Positions 50,135 to 58,859 of a stretch of DNA of 64,000 bases are shown piece by piece. This DNA is from JBDZVM01 sp040255675 (GTDB lineage Bacteria; Actinomycetota; Actinomycetes; Acidothermales; Acidothermaceae), in NCBI GenBank assembly GCA_040255675.1, contig JBDZVM010000010.1, positions 1-64,000 on the forward strand. Direction: 5' to 3'. Under the pieces are notes generated by a model. That model worked only from the letters and a program-made list of their open reading frames with translations. It had not been told where the DNA came from and ran no database searches. Made by a program: the position numbers and the translations under genes. Within the stretch, counting starts at the first letter, position 1. Every line of letters starts with the position of its first letter.

Positions 50135-51232
50135 GTGCTTGTTGTGCGCGGCCTTCGCAAGGCGTTTCCCCCAGTGCGCAGGGGCGTGCCCGGCACTCTC
50201 GCCCTCGACGCCGTCGACCTCGATGTCTCGGCCGGTGCGTTCGCGAGCGTGCTCGGCCCGTCGGGGTCGGGCAAAACCACGCTGTTGCGGTGCATTGCCG
50301 GCTTCGAACGTCCAGACGCGGGGACGATCATCGTCGGCGGCCGCGTGGTCGCGTCGCCGACCGCGTTCGTCCGTGCCCATGCGCGCGGGGTGGGGATCGT
50401 GCCGCAAGAAGGCGCGCTGTTCCCCCACCTTTCCGTCGCGCAAAACATTGGGTTCGGCCTGGCAAGCGACAGCCGTCGAGCCCGGCGGCAGCGCGTTCGA
50501 GAACTCCTCGAGTTGATCGGACTCGAAGGGCTCGGCGACCGGCGCCCCGATCAATTGTCTGGCGGGCAACAGCAGCGCGTCGCCTTGGCGCGGGCGCTGG
50601 CGCCGAATCCACAAGTGGTGTTGCTCGACGAACCGTTTTCGGCGCTCGACGCGAAACTGCGCGCGGAGCTTCGCGAAGAGGTCCGCGAGACGTTGCGCGC
50701 GGTCGGGTCAACGGCCATCTTGGTCACCCACGATCAGGCCGAAGCGATGTCGCTCGCTGACCACCTGATCGTGATGCGCGACGGTCGCGTCGTCGCCGCG
50801 GGAACACCGCAAGCGGTCTACGAGCGACCTGCCGACGCCAATCTGGGGCGGTTCCTCGGTGAGGCGCTCGTCTTGCCTGGGCGCATCGTGCACGATGCCG
50901 ACAGCGTGCGGGTCGAGTGCGCATTAGGCGAACTGGCGGTGGGCGATTGGCACGGTGGCGAAGGCACCTGCACGGTGTTGATCCGGCCGGAGCAGATTGC
51001 GATGCGGTCGCGGTGCGGTTCCGGCAACGGCGAAGTATTTTGCACGATCACGTCTCAGTCGTACTTCGGCCACGACGCGATGCTGCGAGTTCAGGTGAAC
51101 GGCATCGCGCAGCCGATCTCGGTACGCGTGCCCGGACGGCAGAGCTACCAGGTCGGCAGCCAAGCCCGCCTGGACGTCGTCGAGCCTGTCCGCACGTACG
51201 CGCCCGACGCCTCATCGACCCCACTTAGGTGA
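50135..51232 (+). CDS. Iron(III)-type ABC transporter, ATP-binding subunit
   Basis: The 365-residue protein starts at GTG 50135. It has Walker A LGPSGSGKTT (41-48), Q-loop VPQEGALFPHLSV, signature QLSGGQQQRVALARALAP, Walker B VVLLDEPFSALD and switch His in VTHDQAEAM. The C-terminal regulatory TOBE domain (LIRPEQIAMRSRCGSGNG) is present as in FbpC-type proteins. Partners are the lipoprotein (51288) and the permease (52352). The stop codon lies inside the iron box, so the binding protein and permease may be controlled separately from this gene. Confidence 0.92.
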   Translation: MLVVRGLRKAFPPVRRGVPGTLALDAVDLDVSAGAFASVLGPSGSGKTTLLRCIAGFERPDAGTIIVGGRVVASPTAFVRAHARGVGIVPQEGALFPHLSVAQNIGFGLASDSRRARRQRVRELLELIGLEGLGDRRPDQLSGGQQQRVALARALAPNPQVVLLDEPFSALDAKLRAELREEVRETLRAVGSTAILVTHDQAEAMSLADHLIVMRDGRVVAAGTPQAVYERPADANLGRFLGEALVLPGRIVHDADSVRVECALGELAVGDWHGGEGTCTVLIRPEQIAMRSRCGSGNGEVFCTITSQSYFGHDAMLRVQVNGIAQPISVRVPGRQSYQVGSQARLDVVEPVRTYAPDASSTPLR

Positions 51233-51243
51233 GCCTAACCTTA
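51225..51243 (+). promoter_or_regulatory. IdeR/DtxR iron box
   Basis: TTAGGTGAGCCTAACCTTA matches the actinobacterial iron box TTAGGTTAGGCTAACCTAA at 15 or more of 19 positions and is nearly palindromic. It overlaps the ATPase stop codon and lies 45 bp before the iron-binding lipoprotein gene. It should repress the downstream two genes when iron is sufficient. Confidence 0.9.
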
Positions 51244-51287
51244 CTGCTAGTGTTTCCCAATCGAGCTCCTAGCAGATAGGTCCCCTG

Positions 51288-52355
51288 ATGATTGTGCGCA
51301 AGCTCCGGCACGCGTCGCCCGCCGCGCTGGCCATCCTGCTGGCGGCGGCCCTGACCGCCTGCGGCAGCGGTACTAGCAACAGCGACGCGGACGGTACAAA
51401 GGACGCCGGGTCGGATGTGACCCTCACCATCTACACCGACCAGCACGCGTCATTGGTCAAAGGACTTGCTGACGCCTACACCAAAGAGACGGGCGTCACG
51501 TTCAACATCCAAAACAGCGCGACCGTCGGCCAGATCGAAGCGGAAGGCAACCAAGGCAAAGCTGACGTGTTCTTGTCCGAAGACCCCACGCCTGTTGCCC
51601 AACTCGCCGCGGCTGGCTTGTTGAGCCCGGTCGAACAATCCACGCTCGATCAGGTGCGCCCAGGGCTCAGCTCCGGCAAAGACCTATGGGTCGCCTACGC
51701 CGCGCGCACCCGTGTGTTGTTCTACAACCCAACGCTGATCTCGGAAAACAAGCTGCCCAAGACGCTCGCCGACATCATCGATCCCCAATACAAGGGGAAT
51801 TTCGCCTGGGCGCCGTCCGGCGCGTTCGTCGCCACTACCCAGTACCTCATCGCCACGCAGGGTCTCGACAAGACCAAACAGTTCCTCGAAGCTCTCAAGG
51901 CCAACGGCGTGAACGAACAAAAGAACGGCAACGTGCGCGACACCGTCGAAGCCGGCAAACACGCCATGGGCTTGTCAAACCACTACTACTGGTGGGTACT
52001 CGCGAGCGAGAAGGGCGGCCCTGGCAAGCTGACCTCGAAGATTTACCACTTCCCGACCGAAGACCCGGGAAATCTGATCCTCTCCTCGGGCGCGGCCGTG
52101 TTGAAGTCGAGCAAGCACGCGGAGGCGGCCCAGAAGTTCCTCGCCTGGCTCACCTCCTCTGACGGCGGGCAGAAGCTCATCGCAACGGCGCCAATCGACG
52201 TTTCGGAGGCGCAATACCCGGTCGCGCCCGGAGTCGCGAGTTCGATCGTCGGCGATCTGAGCGAGGTCAAGTCGCCGACGTTCGACATGGACGAACTCGC
52301 GCAGGCTGGGCAAGCCGAAGACCTCCTCAAGCAACTCGGGATGTCTAGCGGATGA
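51288..52355 (+). CDS. Iron(III)-binding lipoprotein, ABC transporter
   Basis: The 355-residue protein has a lipoprotein signal ending LTAC with Cys25, followed by a Ser/Asp-rich linker. The mature part matches the FbpA/FutA group of periplasmic binding folds: LTIYTDQHASLVKGLADAYT, then VFLSEDPTPVAQLAAAGLL, SAPSGAFVATTQYL-like core and HYYWWVLAS, where the paired Tyr usually bind ferric iron. It captures Fe3+ outside the membrane. It follows an iron box, and its stop overlaps the permease start (ATGA). No strong ribosome site; start chosen by signal peptide. Confidence 0.93.
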   Translation: MIVRKLRHASPAALAILLAAALTACGSGTSNSDADGTKDAGSDVTLTIYTDQHASLVKGLADAYTKETGVTFNIQNSATVGQIEAEGNQGKADVFLSEDPTPVAQLAAAGLLSPVEQSTLDQVRPGLSSGKDLWVAYAARTRVLFYNPTLISENKLPKTLADIIDPQYKGNFAWAPSGAFVATTQYLIATQGLDKTKQFLEALKANGVNEQKNGNVRDTVEAGKHAMGLSNHYYWWVLASEKGGPGKLTSKIYHFPTEDPGNLILSSGAAVLKSSKHAEAAQKFLAWLTSSDGGQKLIATAPIDVSEAQYPVAPGVASSIVGDLSEVKSPTFDMDELAQAGQAEDLLKQLGMSSG

Positions 52356-54019
52356 CCGGCCGGCTACCGGCTGGCCGCACGGCGATCGCGCTCGGCGCGA
52401 TCGCCGTCGCGGTCGCGTCGGTCGTCCCGGTCGTGTACCTGTTCGCGACCGGGATCTCGTTGCGCGACGTCCGAGAACAATTCCGCTATCCCTCGACGCT
52501 GGCCGCCGTCTGGCAAACCATCGGCCTCACCGTGTCGATCAGCGCCTTGACCGTCGCCTTGGGCGTCGGGTGCGCGCTGCTCGTCGTCCGAACGACCATC
52601 CCGTTCCCGCGGCTGTTCACCGTCTTGTTCGCGCTGCCACTCGCGATCCCGGGTTTCGTCAGCGCCTACGCGGCCTACTCCACCGAGCTCGTCTACGCGC
52701 CGCGTCTGTCGTTCACGACGAGCTTCGCGGGAGCTTCCGTGGTGATCGCGCTCAGTCTCTACCCGTACATATTCCTGCCGTGCGTGGTCGGGCTGCGCAG
52801 GGTTGATCCGTCGCTCGAGGAGGTCGTCGCGAGTCTTCGACCACACCGAGCCAGCGTCATCTGGCGAGTGATCACTCCAGAACTTCGCCCCGCGATCGCC
52901 ACCGGGGTGCTGATCGTCGCGTTACACGTCGTCGCCGAGTACGGCGCGATGGTTCAGCTCGGCCGCTCCACGCTGACCACCAAGATCATGGCCGAGATGC
53001 TCGACTATGGCGACTACCGATCAGCGCGCTCGCTCTCGCTCGTACTAGGCGTGCTTTCGATCATCTTGCTAGTCGCCACCCATCGCGTCGCCGGCCGGAG
53101 CAGGGCAGGCGACGTCGTGCGACCAGCGCTTCGCCCGCCGCGTCGCTGGTCGCTCGGGCGGCTGCGCGTTCCGATCACACTTGCCAGCCTTGCCGTGCCG
53201 CTCGCCGCGGCCGGGCCGACCGTCTTCATGACCGTACGCGGATTGGCGCACAGCGCGGCCAGGCACGGTCAGCAGGGCGGCGTCGTCGACTGGGGTCAGG
53301 TCGGCACCGCCACCTCGACCACCGCCGGCTACGCCCTGGCGGCGGCTGCCGTCGCCACGGTCGTGGCCGCGCCGGTGAGCTGGCGCGTCGTGCGACGGCC
53401 GTCTTTGACGTCGACCCTGACCGAGCGCGCGGTCTGGGTCGCGCACGCCATCCCGGGCGCGATACTCGCGCTCGCACTGGTCTACCTCGTCACCCGCGTC
53501 GCGCCTAGCCAATACAAGTCCGCGACCGTGCTCGTCGCCGCGTACGTCGTGTTGTTCTTGCCGCTCGCGGTGGCAAACCAAAGCGTCGGACTCACCGCGA
53601 CCCGCACGACGTACGACGACGTGGCGGCGTCCCTCGGCGCCAGGCCCGCCACGACGCTGCGTCGCGTGACGCTGCCGCTTGTGTTGCCGGGGTTCGTGGC
53701 CGGCGCCTTGCTGGTCGGCCTCGACGCCAGCAAAGAGCTGACCACCACGCTGATGCTCATCCCCTACAACGCGCACACGCTGTCAACGCGACTGTGGGCA
53801 ACCACCAACGGCGAGTCACTCGACTTCACAGCGGCAGCACCGTACGCGGCGATGCTGGTCGCGCTCGGCTCGATACCCGTCTACCTCCTGGTTCGCCAGA
53901 CGCTACGCCAGCTTGCCGACCGGCCCGCGTCGGCTGGCCGCGCTCAGCCCAAGATGCCGAGCGCCGTCTCCCAGGGCGCCACCAGCACGCCGTACGTGAC
54001 TTCGTCGAGCAGGTCGTGA
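52352..54019 (+). CDS. Iron(III) ABC transporter permease (FbpB-like, two fused halves)
   Basis: The 555-residue protein has about 12 membrane helices in two similar halves, each with the EAA loop typical of BPD permeases: LEEVVASLRPHRASVIWRVI in the first, YDDVAASLGARPATTLRRVT in the second. It forms the membrane channel for the ATPase at 50135 and the lipoprotein. The start overlaps the lipoprotein stop. Its last 25 codons overlap the end of the convergent gene at 53944, giving a 76-bp tail-to-tail overlap. Confidence 0.93.
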   Translation: MTGRLPAGRTAIALGAIAVAVASVVPVVYLFATGISLRDVREQFRYPSTLAAVWQTIGLTVSISALTVALGVGCALLVVRTTIPFPRLFTVLFALPLAIPGFVSAYAAYSTELVYAPRLSFTTSFAGASVVIALSLYPYIFLPCVVGLRRVDPSLEEVVASLRPHRASVIWRVITPELRPAIATGVLIVALHVVAEYGAMVQLGRSTLTTKIMAEMLDYGDYRSARSLSLVLGVLSIILLVATHRVAGRSRAGDVVRPALRPPRRWSLGRLRVPITLASLAVPLAAAGPTVFMTVRGLAHSAARHGQQGGVVDWGQVGTATSTTAGYALAAAAVATVVAAPVSWRVVRRPSLTSTLTERAVWVAHAIPGAILALALVYLVTRVAPSQYKSATVLVAAYVVLFLPLAVANQSVGLTATRTTYDDVAASLGARPATTLRRVTLPLVLPGFVAGALLVGLDASKELTTTLMLIPYNAHTLSTRLWATTNGESLDFTAAAPYAAMLVALGSIPVYLLVRQTLRQLADRPASAGRAQPKMPSAVSQGATSTPYVTSSSRS

Positions 54020-54822
54020 AGCGCCACCGCCTGCAAGCAACCGCTCACCGCGTTCCAGACGCCGCGCGCGGCTGACGACGCGTCGACCCCCGCCGCTCGA
54101 AGACCGCGCACCGCCTGAAACTGCGCGGCGGCCGCTGGACGCAGCCGGCCCGACAGGTACGCCGCCCACGCCGCTTCATGCATGCGCCGGCTCCAATCCG
54201 ACTCCATCGTCGCCGCCGCCTCTGCCAACACCACCAGCCGCGGCGCGGTCAGCATGGGCAGCCGGTCGAGAACCGTGCGGACGTCGTCCGCGAACGGCCC
54301 GAGATCGGCCGGAATCGGCGGCAGCGAGCGCGCCGCGGCAATCCATGGGCCGCCGAGTTGATGCCGGACGTCGTCCGGCAAGCGCCGTCCGTGAAAAGCC
54401 GCCGCCGCCGCGTCGCTCGCCATCGCGACGACGTGCTGCGGAACTTCGTCGAGTACGTCGAGTCGGAGCAGCCGCAGCAGGTCTTCCATGCCGCCGAACG
54501 TGGCACCCGTGAGCCCGGACAGTGCCGCCTCGAGCTGGTGGCCGCGCAAGATCATGGTCTGCGCCGCCTCGTCGATAACCTGCTTTGCCGCCGAAAGCGC
54601 CTCGTCGAGACGCATCGCCGGCGAGAGCGCAGACACTTCGAGCCAGGCCGATGCGCGGCGCGGGTCAGAAATCACCGCGGGATCGAACGCCGACAAATCG
54701 GCGAGGCGGCCATCTGGCGTATGAACAGCGAGCGCTTCGAGCAGCACGGTGGCGACGGCGGCACCCGTAGGCATCCGTGCCAAGTCGTAACCGATCGTTG
54801 GCGCGTTGACCAGCGAGTACAC
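53944..54822 (-). CDS. Unknown protein in the cheA-cheW operon
   Basis: The likely start is GTG 54822 (MYSLVNAPTIGYDLARMPTG), giving 292 residues; no strong ribosome site is seen. The sequence is almost all helical: AAKQVIDEAAQTMILRGHQL, AALSGLTGATFGGMEDLLRL, LTAPRLVVLAEAAATMESDW. No known domain, signal peptide or membrane helix. It lies 52 bp after cheW on the same strand, so it is probably part of the che transcript. It could be a scaffold, an adaptor or a CheW-associated regulator. I do not recognise a family. Confidence 0.72.
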   Translation of the reverse strand: MYSLVNAPTIGYDLARMPTGAAVATVLLEALAVHTPDGRLADLSAFDPAVISDPRRASAWLEVSALSPAMRLDEALSAAKQVIDEAAQTMILRGHQLEAALSGLTGATFGGMEDLLRLLRLDVLDEVPQHVVAMASDAAAAAFHGRRLPDDVRHQLGGPWIAAARSLPPIPADLGPFADDVRTVLDRLPMLTAPRLVVLAEAAATMESDWSRRMHEAAWAAYLSGRLRPAAAAQFQAVRGLRAAGVDASSAARGVWNAVSGCLQAVALHDLLDEVTYGVLVAPWETALGILG

Positions 54823-54874
54823 CCGCTTATCGTCGCACCGCGCGCACGGGCGCGCGACCGCCGTCCGGGCGATG

Positions 54875-55309
54875 TCAGACGGCCACGCCGAGGTCGACGG
54901 CGCGCGCGACGTCGAGCGCCAGCAGCAATTGGGTATCGAGCTTGTACGCGCCCAAGACCAACGCGTGCCCCGCGCGGCGCATCGTCTCGGGCGGCTCTTC
55001 GAACTGGTCGACCGACACCGTGGCGACATCGCCAATCGTGTCGACCAGCAGGCTCACCGGCTCGTCGTCGACTCGCACCACGACGTTCATCGGCATCATG
55101 CCCTCGGGCCTGGGCGGCAACGCCAAGCGCGTTCGCAGGTCGATGGCCGTGACGACCTCGCCACGAAGGTTGATGAGCCCCGCCGCGCCGTGCGCGGCAA
55201 GCGGCACCGCGGTCATGTCTTGGTAGCGGATGACCTCTTGCACCTTGTGCACTTCGATGCCGAACAGCAACGTGTCGACCGTGAAGGTCGCGAGTTGGCG
55301 AGTCTCCAT
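54875..55309 (-). CDS. cheW: Chemotaxis coupling protein CheW
   Basis: The 144-residue protein begins METRQLATFTVDTLLFGIEV, with the CheW fold signatures VHKVQEVIRYQDMTAVPLAA and GLINLRGEVVTAIDLRTRLA and the end VDQFEEPPETMRRAGHALVL. It links receptors to CheA. The start is 1 bp from the cheA stop, so the two are coupled. It is the only stand-alone CheW in view, but CheA also carries two CheW-like domains. Confidence 0.94.
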   Translation of the reverse strand: METRQLATFTVDTLLFGIEVHKVQEVIRYQDMTAVPLAAHGAAGLINLRGEVVTAIDLRTRLALPPRPEGMMPMNVVVRVDDEPVSLLVDTIGDVATVSVDQFEEPPETMRRAGHALVLGAYKLDTQLLLALDVARAVDLGVAV

Positions 55310-57841
55310 CTAGCGCCCCATCTCGGCATAGGAGTCGAAACCCGAAACGTCGGCCGCCCCCGCGGCGGCGACCGCGTCGAAAAACCGCGGGTCGGCGGCG
55401 ATGATTGCCTGTTCCATGTCGAGGAGCTCGGTGACCCGTTCCTGCACCACGGCGACACCGGCCACCCCGTACTCGCTGACGTCTTCACGTGAGGTCGGCA
55501 ACTCGTCGGCAATGTCGACGACGCCGTCGACCACCAAGCCCACGCTGCGGCGTCCTTGGGTGTAGACGATGACTTTGAGCTGGCCATCGTCGTCCGTGCT
55601 CGAGCCTGTGCCGAGCAGCGTCGAGAGCCGGCCGAGTGGCAAGAGCTGGCCCCGGTACTGCACGACCTCGCGCTGCCCGACGCGTTCGACGCTGGCCTCC
55701 GGAATTTCTTCGAGCCGAGTGACCATCGACAGCGGCACGCCGACCCGCCGATCACCCACGGCCACGACCAGCAACGGCTCCGGCCCGTCGGCCGCCACAG
55801 TGACCGCCGTCTGCTTCGCGGCGTCGGACGTCGTGTCGTTCTCGCGGAACACGCGCGCGCGTCGAGCAAGGGCCCGGACGTCGACAATGAGCGACACTCG
55901 CCCGTCGCCGAGGATGGTGGCTCCGGCGTAGGTGCCAATCCCCTTGAGCTGGCGCGATAGCGGCTTCACGACGATCTCTTCGGTGTTCAGCACGCGATCG
56001 ACGACCAACCCGAAGCGGCGGCCTTCGGCTTGTAGCACCAGGATGTACACGGCTTGATAAGGGTGGTCGTGCTCAACCTCGAGCACGTGGTCGAGCCAGA
56101 CGAGCGGCAGCAAGCTGCCCCGAAGCCGATAGACGGCCGCGCCATGCATGTACTCGATGAGAGCGTCCGCCTGATCGGGCTCGATGCACACCAACTCTTC
56201 GAGGCTCACCTGCGGCACGGCGTAGCGTTCGCCGGCGCACTGCACCGTCAGCGCCGGAATGATCGCGAGAGTCAGCGGAATCTTCAGCCGAATCGCCGTG
56301 CCGTTGCCCAGTTCGCTGGTGACGTCGACCGTGCCGCCGATCTTTTCGATGTTCGTGCGGACGACGTCCATGCCGACGCCGCGGCCCGACACGTTCGTGA
56401 CTTCATCAGCGGTGGTGAAGCCCGGCACGAAGATCAGATTTATGATCTCGCGGTCGGCCATCGAGCGAAGCTGGTCGGGTGTGACGATGCCGCCGCGCAG
56501 CGCCTTGGCGGCCACGCGCTCGGGGTCGATCCCCGCGCCGTCGTCGATGATCTCGATGTTGACCTGGCCGCCTTCGTGGAACGCGCGCAGCAACAGCCGG
56601 CCCTCGGCTGGTTTGCCCGCGGCCCGGCGAATTTCGGGCGCCTCGATGCCGTGGTCGATGGCATTGCGGACGAGGTGAGTGAGCGGATCCTTGATCGCTT
56701 CCAGGATGGTCTTGTCGAGTTCGGTGTCGCGGCCCTCGAGTTCGAGCCGCACCTCGCGCCCGCACGAAACACCAAGATCGCGCACCATGCGAGGGAGCTT
56801 GTTCCACAGCGTGTCGATGGGCTGCATGCGCGTCTTCATGACGCCTTCTTGCAGCTCGCTCACCAGCAGGTTGAGCCGTTGCGCGGCACGCAGCATCGCC
56901 GAGTCTGCCTGTGTCGCGGCCGTCGCGACAATCTGGTTACGCGTCAGCACGAGCTCGCCGACGAGGCGCATCAACGTGTCGAGCAGATTGACGTCGACCC
57001 GAAGCGTCGTCTCCGTGACCGCGTGACCGCCCGGTGTGCCGCGAACGCCCGCCTGCGCGGCGAGCGCTTCCCGGATCTGTTCGTCGGTGGCTTGGCCATG
57101 GTCGACCAAAATTTCGCCAAGCGGTCGGTCGTCTCCGAGGCGCTGTTCGAGAATGGCGACCTCGACGTCGGTCTCGTCGACGCCTTGCGTCTTCAACAAC
57201 TCGCCGAGCAGCGGGATCGGCTGCTCTTTCGCCGTGCTGTCTTTGTCGGCTTTTTCACCCCGCTTCGTCGCCTTGCCCTTGGCGCGCTTGGCGGATTTCG
57301 GCTCGGCGGGATCGCTAGGGTCAGCGGGGTTCGCGGGATCGGCGACATCGGCGAGGTCGCGAACGTCGTCGGCAACGTCAGATGGCTCGGGCGCGGCACT
57401 CGAAGCGGCGACCGCTTCCGCGCCTATCTGCTGGCCTGCCTGCTCGTCTGCCGCGGTTTGTTCTTGCAGCGCCGTCAGCCTCGCCACGAGATCGCCGTGA
57501 TCGAGATCGTTCTCAGCGCCGGTGGCCTCGATGGCCGCGAGGATCCCGCGGACGGCGTCGACCAGGTCGAGCAGGCCGCTCGTTCGCTCTTGCGACAGCG
57601 TCAGGCCGCCATCGCGAAGCTTGGCGAGCAAGCCTTCGCCCGCGTGGGTCAGTGCCTCGAGCTTGCCGAACGCGAGGAAGCCACTCGTGCCCTTGATGGT
57701 GTGAATCGTGCGGAAGATGCTTTGCAGCAAGTCGCGTGAGTCGGGCTCGCGCTCCAGGTCGACCAGATCACGGTCGAGCTGGTCGAGGTTCTCGTAACTT
57801 TCCACGAGAAACTCGCGCACGATCTCGTCGAACTCGTCCAT
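55310..57841 (-). CDS. cheA: Chemotaxis histidine kinase CheA, unusual linker and two CheW-like domains
   Basis: The 843-residue protein starts at ATG 57841 (MDEFDEIVREFLVESYENLD) after GGAGGAG. P1/HPt has phospho-His47 in FRTIHTIKGTSGF. Then comes a Pro/Ala/Asp-rich linker (165-182, DPANPADPSDPAEP) and a region at about 211-263 resembling an MshEN/GspE-N domain (LGELLKTQGVDETD, then LGEILVDHGQATDEQIREAL) in place of a usual P2. P3 (VGELVLTRNQIVA), P4 ATPase (NAIDHGIEAPEIRRAAGK, GRGVGMDVVRTNIEKIGG) and two CheW-like domains (about 530-655 and 690-825) follow. Kinase motifs are complete. Confidence 0.94.
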   Translation of the reverse strand: MDEFDEIVREFLVESYENLDQLDRDLVDLEREPDSRDLLQSIFRTIHTIKGTSGFLAFGKLEALTHAGEGLLAKLRDGGLTLSQERTSGLLDLVDAVRGILAAIEATGAENDLDHGDLVARLTALQEQTAADEQAGQQIGAEAVAASSAAPEPSDVADDVRDLADVADPANPADPSDPAEPKSAKRAKGKATKRGEKADKDSTAKEQPIPLLGELLKTQGVDETDVEVAILEQRLGDDRPLGEILVDHGQATDEQIREALAAQAGVRGTPGGHAVTETTLRVDVNLLDTLMRLVGELVLTRNQIVATAATQADSAMLRAAQRLNLLVSELQEGVMKTRMQPIDTLWNKLPRMVRDLGVSCGREVRLELEGRDTELDKTILEAIKDPLTHLVRNAIDHGIEAPEIRRAAGKPAEGRLLLRAFHEGGQVNIEIIDDGAGIDPERVAAKALRGGIVTPDQLRSMADREIINLIFVPGFTTADEVTNVSGRGVGMDVVRTNIEKIGGTVDVTSELGNGTAIRLKIPLTLAIIPALTVQCAGERYAVPQVSLEELVCIEPDQADALIEYMHGAAVYRLRGSLLPLVWLDHVLEVEHDHPYQAVYILVLQAEGRRFGLVVDRVLNTEEIVVKPLSRQLKGIGTYAGATILGDGRVSLIVDVRALARRARVFRENDTTSDAAKQTAVTVAADGPEPLLVVAVGDRRVGVPLSMVTRLEEIPEASVERVGQREVVQYRGQLLPLGRLSTLLGTGSSTDDDGQLKVIVYTQGRRSVGLVVDGVVDIADELPTSREDVSEYGVAGVAVVQERVTELLDMEQAIIAADPRFFDAVAAAGAADVSGFDSYAEMGR

Positions 57842-57964
57842 CAGACTCCTCCGCGCCGGCGGCACGATCCAGGCACCCGTCGGAAAACGACGCTTTCTGC
57901 ATCGGCACGTGTGGGGGATCCCTGAGCGGCGAATTCAGGAGCCGCAAGTTTCAGAGCGGCGAAT

Positions 57965-58819
57965 TCAGGGCTTGAGACTCGCGTCAAGGTCGGCCAGGCC
58001 GTCCCACGGCTGCCGGGCCTCACCGGCCGCCTGGCCTTCTGGACAGTGTGCGCGAAACGTACACCAACCGCACCCCGGTCGGGGCCGCGCCGGAAACAGC
58101 TCGGGATCGGCCTCGGGATTGGTGCCCGCCGCGACGATCTCGTCGGCGATCGACTCACACCGGGTCACCTGCCGGTCGAGCGACTGCGGCGTGTGCACCC
58201 ACTGCCGCACCTCGCCGGTGGGCACGTGGTGCAGTTCGACCCGATAACAGGGACGCCGCAACGTGGCGCCCGCCGCGACCGCGTAGAGCGCGAGCGCCGC
58301 CGAACCGCGAACGTCGTCGGACGTCGGGGGGCGTCGTCCGGTCTTGTAGTCGACGACGACGAGTTCGCCGCCGCGATCATCGAGCCGATCGACCCGGCCC
58401 GAGAGCGCCAACCGTCTCGTGCGGGCGCCGAACGTGCGCTCGACGCCGACCGGCTCGGCGTGCGGATCGAGACGGGCGACGTACCGCTCGACCATCGCTT
58501 TGGAACGCGACCGCCACATTCGCGACTGCGCGTCGTCGCGAAAGCCCTCGTTCGACCACGCGGTGTCGAGCAACTCCCCCGCCGCTTCAGGCGTGCGCCG
58601 CTGTGGCGGCAACCGCCACCAACCGGCGAGCGCGTTGTGCACACTCGCCCCGAGGCTGTTGTGCGCCCACGGCGGGCCGGGAGTCGGGCGGGGCCGATCG
58701 AGGTATTTCATGCGGTAAAGGCGCGGGCAGTCGACCCACGTCATCAGCCGCGATGGCGTGCATGAGAACAGCCGCCGCGGCATGCCGGCCAAGCCGAGTT
58801 GGGTCGCGTCGTCCGTCAT
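57965..58819 (-). CDS. RecB-family PD-(D/E)XK nuclease with Cys cluster
   Basis: The 284-residue protein starts at ATG 58819 (MTDDATQLGLAGMPRRLFSC). It has RLMTWVDCPRLYRMKYLDRP, GASVHNALAGWW, SGRVDRLDDRGGELVVVDYK with TGRRPPTSDDVRG, the Asp and Lys of the nuclease core. The Cys of the VDC motif plus CGWCTFRAHC near the end provide four ligands as in Cas4/AddB Fe-S nucleases. It resembles stand-alone actinobacterial RecB-like exonucleases (Rv2119 type). It processes DNA ends; its partner is unknown. No CRISPR is nearby. Confidence 0.9.
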   Translation of the reverse strand: MTDDATQLGLAGMPRRLFSCTPSRLMTWVDCPRLYRMKYLDRPRPTPGPPWAHNSLGASVHNALAGWWRLPPQRRTPEAAGELLDTAWSNEGFRDDAQSRMWRSRSKAMVERYVARLDPHAEPVGVERTFGARTRRLALSGRVDRLDDRGGELVVVDYKTGRRPPTSDDVRGSAALALYAVAAGATLRRPCYRVELHHVPTGEVRQWVHTPQSLDRQVTRCESIADEIVAAGTNPEADPELFPARPRPGCGWCTFRAHCPEGQAAGEARQPWDGLADLDASLKP

Positions 58820-58859
58820 GGCTGCCATCCTGGCGAACGCCACCGACGAAACGCCTCGA

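Noticed and set aside
56054..57739. A 561-codon plus-strand frame over cheA
   Set aside because: It is antisense to CheA, low in family resemblance and explained by high GC at third positions.
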